A DNA stretch of 18,547 bases, from contig JAOPYU010000100.1 of NCBI GenBank assembly GCA_025964455.1, forward strand, positions 1-18,547, in the 5' to 3' direction. A model generated the notes under the pieces. The model did not search any database and had not been told where the DNA came from. It worked only from the letters and a program-made list of their open reading frames with translations. The stretch comes from Thermoleophilia bacterium (GTDB lineage: Bacteria; Actinomycetota; Thermoleophilia; Gaiellales; SKUG01). Numbering within the stretch: position 1 is the stretch's first letter; the number at the start of each line of letters is the position of its first letter. Position numbers and translations under genes: made by a program. Below are positions 12,105 through 18,547 of this stretch, piece after piece.

Positions 12105-15100
12105 TCAGTCGCGCGGGTTGGCGCGCCGCCGGAAGGCGTTCACGTCGTTGAGCAGGCGCAGCTCGGCGAGCGAGGCCGCGTCTGTTGCGAGCAGCGACGG
12201 GCTCGCCACGACGATGGCGAGGGCGCGTGCGCGGCTCACGGCGACGTTGCACCGGTGCGGGTCGAGCAGGAACTCCAGCCCACGCGGCAGGTCGTCGCGG
12301 CTCGACGCCGTCAGCGACGTGATCGCGACCGCGGCCTCCTGGCCCTGGAACCTGTCGACGGTGCCGACGCGCACGCCCTCCGGCAACGCGGCGCTCAGCT
12401 CACGCCGCTGCGCGTTGTACGGCGCGACGACGATTATGTCGTCCGGCTGCAGCGGTCGCTCCGGTTCGCCGAATCGCGCCACCACCCGGCCCCCCTCGAG
12501 CATCCCTGCCACCAGGCGCGTGATCGCCGCGACCTCCTCGGGGGCGCTGACGCGATTGCCGGTGTGCGGCACCTGGACCATGTGGATCCCGCACGAGGGG
12601 AGTCCGTCCACGGCGACGCGGTGCTCGATCGTGTCGGGGTGCGACTGCAGACGCCCCTCGTAGTAGGTCCGGCTGATGAAGTCCGTCACGACCGGGTGCA
12701 TGCGGCGGGTCACGGGGAGCAGCACCGCGCGCTCGGCAGGCAGCACCGCGTGCTCCTCGAACAGGTGCTCGAGCACGCTCGAGTGGAGGCCGAACGGGTG
12801 CTGCACGGTGGAGGGCTGCGGCAGCTGCTGGGGATCGCCCACCAGCAGCACGCGGCGCGCGCACGCGGCCATCGCCGTGATCGCGAGCAGGGACACCTGG
12901 CCGGCCTCGTCCACGAGCAGGACGTCCAGCTCACCGGTCTCGCACTGGCAGAACTGCCACGCCGTGCCGGCCAGCACATCCACGTCCCCCGCACGCAGCG
13001 CTGCCGCCGCGTCCTTGGTCGACCTGCTGCGCTCGAGCCATCCGAACTCGATGTCTCGTTGCTTGCGCTCCTTCTCCTTGCTCGTCAGCGCATAGGCCGC
13101 GCGGATGCCCGGGGCGCCGGCTTCCTCGATGCCGCAGAGCACGTTCTGGATCGCAGCGTGGCTGTTCGCGGCGACCCCGACGCGCATGCCCGCCGCCACC
13201 AGCGCGGCGATCACGCGCGCGCTCGTCCAGGTCTTGCCGGTGCCCGGTGGCCCCTGGACCACCAGGTGGGAGCCGTCCATGCGCTGCACCAGCTCGGCGA
13301 GCAGTGCAGGGTCGGGCGGCGTGGCCAAGGTCTCCGGACCGGGCCCGTGGGTCACCGCCGGGATTCGCCGGCCCAGGATCGACAGGAGCGCCGCGTGCGG
13401 ATCCACGCTCGTGAAGGGATCGCGCCCCGCTTCGACAGCGCCCGCGAATTGCTCGCCCACCGCGCGCGCCACGCCCTCGAGTGAATCCAGGCGGATGTGC
13501 GTCCAGCCGATGACCGAGTGCGGGTGCCGATCCGGATCGAGGCCCTTGGCCACGAGCTTCGCGCGTTCGCCAGCCGTCGTGCGGATCGTGACGCGCCGGC
13601 CATCCTCGTCGATCTCGCGGATCGTGCCGACCGCCTCGATCGTGTCGGCGTCCAGCGCGACCGCCTTGGCCTCGACGAGCGTGACCTGGTCCGGGAACTC
13701 GTAGGTGCGATCGATGGTCCCCGGCTTCGCGCCTGCCGGAGCGTCGTCGCGCTCGACCGGCGAGAGTTGCCCGATCGCGGCCGGCTCGCGCACGTAGTCC
13801 TCGGCATCTCGATCGTCCCTGCGGCCGTACAGATCGCCGAAGAACTCGCGCTTGATGCGGCGGTCCCAGCCGCGCATGCCGCGCAGCAGCAGCGCGACGT
13901 CGCGCACGTCGCCGGGTGCGTCGGGATCGGCGCCGATCCGCTCCAGTCGCTGCGCGAGCGTGACGACCGGCTCCTCCGTGGAGTCCTCACTCGGCTCGTC
14001 CTCGTCGACCTCGACCGGCACCGGGCGCGGGGGCCAGGCGATCCCCACCGCAGCTGCCTCGTTCGCCTGCTCGAGCAGCCAGTCGCGCAGCGCGAGCGTG
14101 GAGTCGCAGTCGACACGGTTGTATCTGATGATCGTCTCGCGCACGGCGGGATCGGATGTCAGCAGCCACTGCTCGTACACCTCGATCGAGGCGCCGCCGT
14201 CGGCGAGGTCGTCACCCGCGCGGCTGATCCCATACAGCGGCTCGAGCTGCTTGATCGAGTAGCTCTCGGTCCCAACGAGCATCGCTTGGCGCACCACCGC
14301 GAACAGGTCGACGAACACGCCGGCGCGCAGCAGGCGGTCGAGCCGCCACATCTCGTGCGGGTGCTGTTTGGCCAGGCGCCGCAGCGCGGTGATCTCGTAC
14401 GGCGCGTAGTGGAACACGTGCATGCCGGGGGAGCGCTCGCGACGCGCATCGACCTCGTCCAGGAACGCCGCGAACGCGCGCGCCTCGGCAGCGGGGTCGT
14501 CAGCCCACAGGTGGTCGAACGTGGTCGAGCCATCGCCGGCGCGCGTGGTCCAACCCCAGAGGTACTCGAGCGCACCGCTGTCGTGGTAGGGGTAGCCCTC
14601 GAAGTCGAAGAACATGTCCTCGGCGTCGGGCGGCGGCAGCAGCGCGAATCCACGCCCGCCCACCTCATCCGACCCGGGCCGGCGAAACTCCACGCCGGGC
14701 AGCGGCAGCTCGCGCGCGGCGAGCTGCAGGCGCGCCTGGTGCTGCAGCCCGTCGAGCGTCGCTCGGCCCATGTTCGGGACCTTGTCGACGGTCGACTCCG
14801 CGAGCTGCGTCAGGGTCGTGATCCCGACCGCCGCGAGCTTGGCACGCTGGTCGGCGCGGATGCGGGCGACGAAGCCGAGGTGGTCGACGCTGCGTCGCTG
14901 CGATTCGCACGTCGGGAGGAATTCGCACGACACGCAGTGCGCGACCGGGTCGGGCACCCGCTTCAGTTCGCCGGCGAGGTCGAGCGCCACCGCTGCGCCG
15001 AACCGCTCGCGCGCGGCGAGGTAATACTCGATGTGCTCGTGGGTGCTGAGCGTGTGGCGGCGTCCGTCGCCCGTCACCACGTGCAGCCGCTCCGGGAGGC

Positions 15101-15596
15101 TGTCCTGGAGCGCGCCGAGCGCATCTGCATAGGCGCACGCCTGCAGCACGTGCGCCACGCGCACGCTTCGGGCGTACTTGATCTCGACCGGCTCGTATAC
15201 CGCGGGCTCGGACCCCGGCACGCGCTCGAGCAGGTCGGCGAACCCGAACACCTCGCGCGAGCGCAATGGTGCCTGGGCGATCAGCTCGACACCGTCGGCC
15301 ATCGCGGCCTCGAGCGTCGCGCGCCCGGCACGCGGATCCCCCTGGGCCGCCGCCGCGATGTCGATGAATCTTCCGCCCGCCGCCTCGGTCTCCGCGCGAC
15401 GACGCGCGACATAGGCAGTCTCGAACGCGCGTCCCTTCTCCACGATGAGTCCGCTCGCCTCGACAACGGGCTCGCGACCTTCCGCGATCGCCACGGCACG
15501 CTCGCGCGCTCGCTGCGTCAGGTAGGCGCAGCGTGCGTGGTTGGCGAGGTCGGTGGCCGACGCTCGGAAGCTCTGGGTGGCCGGGGCATAGCGCAT
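12105..15596 (-). CDS. TM0106-type fusion: Cas4/RecB-like nuclease, RNase H-like domain and SF1 helicase
   Basis: The 1163-aa product is a three-part nucleic acid enzyme. Residues 15-235 form a RecB/Cas4-like nuclease: Cys23 plus C221-VSC224-x5-C230 would hold a 4Fe-4S cluster, GRAFE59, Asp121 and E138-IK140 supply the metal and catalytic residues. A helix-hairpin-helix-like segment lies at 250-292 (AVGITTLTQLAESTVDKVPN). Residues about 325-510 look RNase H-like exonuclease (F330-DFEG334, SYSIKQLEPLYG at 445-456, N493-RVDCD498). After an acidic linker the SF1 helicase has Walker A QGPPGTGKT (781-789), Walker B LLVDEAGQ (893-900), VGDPQQLPQ (919-927), TRRMHP (963-968), VDRFQGQEA (1080-1088) and NVAVSRAR (1117-1124). 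All motifs are intact. GAGAG precedes the ATG. Such TM0106-family proteins are thought to act in DNA repair or defence. Confidence 0.93.
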   Translation of the reverse strand: MRYAPATQSFRASATDLANHARCAYLTQRARERAVAIAEGREPVVEASGLIVEKGRAFETAYVARRRAETEAAGGRFIDIAAAAQGDPRAGRATLEAAMADGVELIAQAPLRSREVFGFADLLERVPGSEPAVYEPVEIKYARSVRVAHVLQACAYADALGALQDSLPERLHVVTGDGRRHTLSTHEHIEYYLAARERFGAAVALDLAGELKRVPDPVAHCVSCEFLPTCESQRRSVDHLGFVARIRADQRAKLAAVGITTLTQLAESTVDKVPNMGRATLDGLQHQARLQLAARELPLPGVEFRRPGSDEVGGRGFALLPPPDAEDMFFDFEGYPYHDSGALEYLWGWTTRAGDGSTTFDHLWADDPAAEARAFAAFLDEVDARRERSPGMHVFHYAPYEITALRRLAKQHPHEMWRLDRLLRAGVFVDLFAVVRQAMLVGTESYSIKQLEPLYGISRAGDDLADGGASIEVYEQWLLTSDPAVRETIIRYNRVDCDSTLALRDWLLEQANEAAAVGIAWPPRPVPVEVDEDEPSEDSTEEPVVTLAQRLERIGADPDAPGDVRDVALLLRGMRGWDRRIKREFFGDLYGRRDDRDAEDYVREPAAIGQLSPVERDDAPAGAKPGTIDRTYEFPDQVTLVEAKAVALDADTIEAVGTIREIDEDGRRVTIRTTAGERAKLVAKGLDPDRHPHSVIGWTHIRLDSLEGVARAVGEQFAGAVEAGRDPFTSVDPHAALLSILGRRIPAVTHGPGPETLATPPDPALLAELVQRMDGSHLVVQGPPGTGKTWTSARVIAALVAAGMRVGVAANSHAAIQNVLCGIEEAGAPGIRAAYALTSKEKERKQRDIEFGWLERSRSTKDAAAALRAGDVDVLAGTAWQFCQCETGELDVLLVDEAGQVSLLAITAMAACARRVLLVGDPQQLPQPSTVQHPFGLHSSVLEHLFEEHAVLPAERAVLLPVTRRMHPVVTDFISRTYYEGRLQSHPDTIEHRVAVDGLPSCGIHMVQVPHTGNRVSAPEEVAAITRLVAGMLEGGRVVARFGEPERPLQPDDIIVVAPYNAQRRELSAALPEGVRVGTVDRFQGQEAAVAITSLTASSRDDLPRGLEFLLDPHRCNVAVSRARALAIVVASPSLLATDAASLAELRLLNDVNAFRRRANPRD

Positions 15597-15707
15597 GGGG
15601 GCACTCTCTGTGTAGCGCGTCGGTCGGTCGCAGATGACGTCCGCCGTGCGCCCTCAGAACGTTCATCCATCGTTTATCGACGGGCCCGCCCGGACACCAC
15701 AGCCCCG

Positions 15708-15974
15708 ATGACCGCCCACGCCACCCCCGCCGAGGTCGCGCAGCTGGAAGAAGCCAGCGACGCCATCCGCTCCCGCGCCGCGCACCTGCGCGCGATCGCG
15801 GTCGAGCTCGAGGAGCTCGTGGAGGATGACGTCGCTGATGAGCTCGTCGTGGTCACGACCCAGCGCCTGGAGGAGCTCGACCAGCTCCTCAACGGCGAGG
15901 TCCGCCTCAATGAAGCCCGGGCCGGGATTCCCGGCCTGGACCAGATCATGGAGCGCCTCGCCGAGGACGACTAG
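15708..15974 (+). CDS. Small acidic coiled-coil protein (88 aa)
   Basis: I do not recognise a family. The 88 residues are helical, very acidic and heptad-patterned: QLEEASDAIRSRAAHLRAIA is followed by an Ala/Glu/Leu-rich run and TQRLEELDQLLNGEVRLNEA, ending in MERLAEDD. A soluble coiled-coil dimer is likely. The ATG at 15708 is the natural start; the frame upstream runs antisense to the nuclease-helicase gene and is not coding. No good ribosome binding site is seen. It diverges from the nuclease-helicase by 111 nt and is convergent with the VOC gene, with both stop codons in one CTAG. Confidence 0.7.
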   Translation: MTAHATPAEVAQLEEASDAIRSRAAHLRAIAVELEELVEDDVADELVVVTTQRLEELDQLLNGEVRLNEARAGIPGLDQIMERLAEDD

Positions 15975-16810
15975 GTCGCCTGTGTCGGCGGGGTCGGCCG
16001 CATCATCGCGATCTGCGCACCGGTGGGGTCCTCGACCCAGCACGAGCGTCCGGCGCCCGGGATGTCGTGCGGCTCCATGACCGCCCGCGCTCCGTGCTCC
16101 TGGGCCTTCGTGAACGCCGCGTCGGCGTCGTCCACGTTGAAGTAGGAGAACCACTGCGACGGCGCGCCGGCCTCGCGGGCTGCCTGCATCTGTCCCATCT
16201 TGCCGCCGGCGCCGGTCTGCACGTCGTCGACCTGCTCCGGCACGATCAGGTGGTACGTCATGTCGGGACCCATCTGCATCGCGTCGGTCGTCCAGCCCAC
16301 GAGCCCGCCATAGAACGCGAGCGCCGCGTCGAGGTCGCTCGTGTGCAGCTCGTACCAGAACGGCGAGCCGTGCTCGTCCTTGACGGTCGTGACGCCCGGC
16401 TGCGCGTCCTGCCAGATGCCGAAGCGCGCACCGGTCGGGTCGGTCAGGACGGCCATGCGTCCCATGTCGAACACGTCCACGGCCTCGGCCGTCACCGTGC
16501 CACCGAGTTCCTGCGCGCGCGTGATCGTCGCATCCACGTTCTCGACGTTCAGGTACGGCATCCAGTGCGACGGCGTGCCCGCCGCGGCGCGCTCCTCCGA
16601 CAAGCCACCGATGGCTGCCTTGGAGCGATCGTCGATGCGCGCCGGGACGTACCGGTTCGGCGCGCCCGGGATCTCATCGAACTGCCAGCCGAACATGCCG
16701 GCATAGAACGCGCAGGCGGCATCGACGTCGGTCGTGTGCAGGTCCGTGAAGTAGAAGTGGCCCGGCAGGTGCGCGAGGGGCGTGAGCGTGGAGGAGGCGG
16801 AGGACGTCAT
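15971..16810 (-). CDS. Two-domain VOC (glyoxalase-fold) protein
   Basis: The 279-aa product has two tandem vicinal-oxygen-chelate domains. The first (about 16-134) opens with GHFYFTDLHTTDVDAACAFY and closes with LTDPTGARFGIWQ; the second (about 146-272) opens with GSPFWYELHTSDLDAALAFY and closes with VEDPTGAQIAMM. The repeat of these patterns shows internal duplication, as in mycobacterial CFP32-type proteins of this length. Each domain supplies His and acidic residues able to bind metal, but the reaction is unknown. The ATG at 16810 is one base after the stop of the upstream VOC gene, so the pair is coupled. Its TAG overlaps the convergent 88-aa gene. Confidence 0.92.
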   Translation of the reverse strand: MTSSASSTLTPLAHLPGHFYFTDLHTTDVDAACAFYAGMFGWQFDEIPGAPNRYVPARIDDRSKAAIGGLSEERAAAGTPSHWMPYLNVENVDATITRAQELGGTVTAEAVDVFDMGRMAVLTDPTGARFGIWQDAQPGVTTVKDEHGSPFWYELHTSDLDAALAFYGGLVGWTTDAMQMGPDMTYHLIVPEQVDDVQTGAGGKMGQMQAAREAGAPSQWFSYFNVDDADAAFTKAQEHGARAVMEPHDIPGAGRSCWVEDPTGAQIAMMRPTPPTQAT

Positions 16811-16811
16811 G

Positions 16812-17267
16812 TCAGTTCGCCTCCGCCAGCTCAGCGTCGGGCGCGGGCTGCGCCGCGGCCGGATCCATCCACAGGACTTCCCAGTAGTGACCGTCGAGGT
16901 CGGCGAAGGCGCGGCTGCGCATGAACCCCATGTCCTGGGGGTCGCCGATGTCGGTGCCGCCAGCAGCCACCGCCTGCTCCGCGACCGTGTCCACGGCCTC
17001 GCGGCTGTCGACGCTGAAGCAGTACATCGCCGGTACCTGCGTGCTCAGGTCCGCGAAGGGGCGTCCCTTGGTGAACTCCTGGAAGCGCGGCTTCGTGAGC
17101 AGCATGAAGTACGCCTGCTCACCCACGAGCATGCACGTGGCCGTCTCGTCGGTGAACAACGGGTTGAAGCTGAAGCCCAGCTCGGTGAAGAACGCGACGC
17201 TCGCGTCGAGGTCCTCGACGGGGATGTTCACGAACAGGCTGCGGTTGGGGTGCTGTGGGACGCTCAT
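16812..17267 (-). CDS. Single-domain VOC family protein
   Basis: The 151-aa product is one VOC module: RSLFVNIPVEDLDASVAFFT at the start, a middle strand pair with MLVGEQAYFMLLTK, and AFADLDGHYWEVLWMDP at the end, where His and Glu of DGHYWE are the usual metal ligands. It is of the glyoxalase/bleomycin-resistance-like type often found beside ECF sigma genes; the substrate is unknown. The ATG at 17267 has an AAGGAG site about 10 nt upstream, so the longer reading to 17336 is rejected. The Ala/Pro-rich C-terminal tail is probably disordered. It lies 88 nt behind the sigma factor and is coupled to the next VOC gene. Confidence 0.92.
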   Translation of the reverse strand: MSVPQHPNRSLFVNIPVEDLDASVAFFTELGFSFNPLFTDETATCMLVGEQAYFMLLTKPRFQEFTKGRPFADLSTQVPAMYCFSVDSREAVDTVAEQAVAAGGTDIGDPQDMGFMRSRAFADLDGHYWEVLWMDPAAAQPAPDAELAEAN

Positions 17268-17355
17268 GGCGGTGGTGCTCCTTCGGAGTGGGTCTCGCAC
17301 ATCGTGTGTGTCGCAGGGATAGACGCCCCCGGCCACCGGAACTCATCGGTGGATG

Positions 17356-18354
17356 TCAGGATCCGGCGTCGGGCAGGCTCGGTGCCAGGCCGAACAGCGG
17401 GAACAGGCGCTCGGTGTCGAGGAAGAACGTCGCGGCGGCGAGATTCCCGTCCTCGTCCAGCTCGAACAGGTCGAGCGACCACGGGTCGAAGCCCATGCCG
17501 TCCTCGCGTGGCTTGTACTGGCCGTAGGCGGGGACCCCGTTGGCGGTGCCGGCGTAGACCAGGCGCGAGCCGGCGCAGCCTGCGCCCGGACCGAACCACC
17601 ACGCGAGCACGTCCTCGCGGCCCTCGAGCCAGAGGTCGTACGGCGGCATCGACTGCAGCGCATCGTCGCGCAGCATGCCCGCGAGCTCATCCATGTCGTA
17701 GCGCTCGAAGGCGCTGGCGAAGCGGTCGAGCTTGTCGCGGTCAGCGTCGGTCGCGGCGCGCGCCGATGCCCGGTCGAAAGCGGTCGGGGAGGCCTCGAGG
17801 GTGGCGCGTGCGCGCTGCAGGGCGCTGTTGACCGATGCCTCGCTCATCTCGAGCAGTGTCGCCACCTCGGCCGCAGTCAGCCCGAGTACCTCGCGCAGCA
17901 GGAGCGTCGCGCGCTGGCGGGCGGGGAGGCGCTGCATCGCGGTGACCATCGCGAGGCGAACGGATTCGCGGCGGATGGCGACGGCCTCGGGATCGGTCGA
18001 GCTCGTGAATGCGACGAGCGCATCGGGGATCGGTTCCACCCATGGCACCTCGGGGGTCGCGAGGTTGGCGGCGACGGGCTCGCGGGCGGGGCCCAGGTCC
18101 ATCGGCAGGGCGCGTCGCTCGCGCGCGGCGGCCATGTCGATGCAGACATTGGTGGCGATCCGGTACAGCCAGGTGCGCACCGACGCGCGCCGCTCGAAGT
18201 CGCTCGCGCCGCGCCAGGCGCGCAGCAGCGTCTCCTGGACGGCGTCCTCCGCCTCGAAGGGCGAGGCGAGCATGCGGTAGCAGTAGCCGGTGAGCTCGGG
18301 CCGGTGCTGCTCGAGCTCGCGTTCGATGTCGAGGGGTGCGTCCGTGGTCGTCAT
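17356..18354 (-). CDS. ECF sigma factor with SnoaL-like C-terminal domain
   Basis: The 332-aa product is an extracytoplasmic-function-like sigma-70 factor. Region 2 lies at about 20-83 (YCYRMLASPFEAEDAVQETL, RTWLYRIATNVCID), and region 4 at about 145-186, with LTAAEVATLLEMSEASVNSA as the DNA-binding helix-turn-helix. The remaining 130 residues (about 205-322) form a SnoaL/NTF2-like domain, as in SigG/SigJ-type factors, where it takes the place of a separate anti-sigma factor and tunes activity. No anti-sigma gene lies next to it. The ATG at 18354 begins the conserved part; an ATG at 18381 adds nine residues and has no ribosome binding site. The two VOC genes downstream are probable targets or co-transcribed partners. 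Confidence 0.93.
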   Translation of the reverse strand: MTTTDAPLDIERELEQHRPELTGYCYRMLASPFEAEDAVQETLLRAWRGASDFERRASVRTWLYRIATNVCIDMAAARERRALPMDLGPAREPVAANLATPEVPWVEPIPDALVAFTSSTDPEAVAIRRESVRLAMVTAMQRLPARQRATLLLREVLGLTAAEVATLLEMSEASVNSALQRARATLEASPTAFDRASARAATDADRDKLDRFASAFERYDMDELAGMLRDDALQSMPPYDLWLEGREDVLAWWFGPGAGCAGSRLVYAGTANGVPAYGQYKPREDGMGFDPWSLDLFELDEDGNLAAATFFLDTERLFPLFGLAPSLPDAGS

Positions 18355-18400
18355 GAGGACAGCCTGCCTGACGGGATGCACGCGACGCGAGTCGCGGGAC

Positions 18401-18547
18401 TCAGTCGTCGTCGTCCGCGCCCTCGTTGGTCGTCGGTGGCACGTACACGATGGAGGATGTGATCGTCGACTTCTTCGGCAGCGAGTAGATGCCGCCTTCG
18501 CAGTTGACGAGGATGTCGTTGCGATCGACGAACGCCATGTCCTCGTT
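18401..18547 (-). CDS. 3' end of an unidentified gene (partial)
   Basis: The frame is open from the window edge to a TGA at 18401-18403 and gives the last 48 residues of a protein: it includes MAFVDRNDILVNCEGGIYSL, then PKKSTITSSIVYVPP and an acidic end with four Asp. Codon use fits the rest of the window. The strand-rich pattern and single Cys would suit a secreted or surface protein, but no family can be named. It is 46 nt upstream of the sigma factor on the same strand. Confidence 0.55.
   Translation of the reverse strand, partial: NEDMAFVDRNDILVNCEGGIYSLPKKSTITSSIVYVPPTTNEGADDDD

Noticed and set aside
12105..15596. Cas4-like domain as a sign of a CRISPR-Cas locus
   Set aside because: No repeats with spacers and no cas1, cas2 or effector genes are present; the domain belongs to a nuclease-helicase fusion.
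13497..15707. Long plus-strand frame joined to the 88-aa gene
   Set aside because: It is antisense to the nuclease-helicase gene, whose domains are intact; only the last 88 codons look real.
17353..18462. 369-aa plus-strand frame
   Set aside because: It is the antisense shadow of the ECF sigma factor gene.

Overview
The window is GC-rich (about 70% by eye), gene-dense bacterial chromosome with strong codon bias and short intergenic gaps. An HhH-GPD family typical of Actinomycetota, YceI/FMN-reductase and ECF sigma/VOC gene pairs, and TANNNT-type -10 boxes placed right at start codons all suggest a high-GC actinomycete. A Thermoleophilia-like lineage is possible but not provable from this sequence. 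There are no rRNA or tRNA genes, CRISPR arrays, insertion sequences or prophage genes.

Layout. (1) 57-1816, minus strand: a compact operon of a YceI-family lipocalin-like protein, an NADPH-dependent FMN reductase (stop and start overlap) and a GNAT acetyltransferase. Two near-identical palindromes straddle its predicted promoter. (2) 1817-2133: the only gene-free stretch over 300 bp; it holds these operators and a perfect 22-bp-arm hairpin. (3) 2134-5963, plus strand: a secreted coiled-coil protein with a glucosaminidase-like domain, a PAP2-type phosphatase/haloperoxidase-fold protein, an HhH-GPD protein and an EamA transporter. (4) 6131-8286, minus strand: a three-gene operon of a Gly-rich membrane protein, a divergent signal peptidase II (LspA)-like protein and a protein with DAFRH/HE/NN motifs, followed by an 80-aa protein. 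This is the most unusual cluster here. (5) 8459-10123: a 69-aa protein, an HD-domain hydrolase and a 257-aa protein of unknown function, several with leaderless-looking promoters. (6) 10295-15596, minus strand: a 1-Cys peroxiredoxin, a 307-aa unknown protein and a 1163-aa Cas4/RecB-like nuclease, RNase H-like and SF1 helicase fusion of the TM0106 type. (7) 15708-18547: a small acidic protein that shares a CTAG stop tetramer with a convergent VOC gene. Upstream of that gene lie a second VOC gene, an ECF sigma factor with a SnoaL-like C-terminal domain and the 3' end of another gene.

How the parts may work together. The YceI/FMN reductase operon and the peroxiredoxin have similar GTTGCG..GCAAC palindromes upstream, which could place them under one redox-responsive, perhaps MarR-type, regulator that is not in the window. 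The ECF sigma factor and the two VOC genes look like one transcription unit. The LspA-like operon has no recognisable lipoprotein partner and may be an uncharacterised membrane system. These links are inferences from sequence and gene order.
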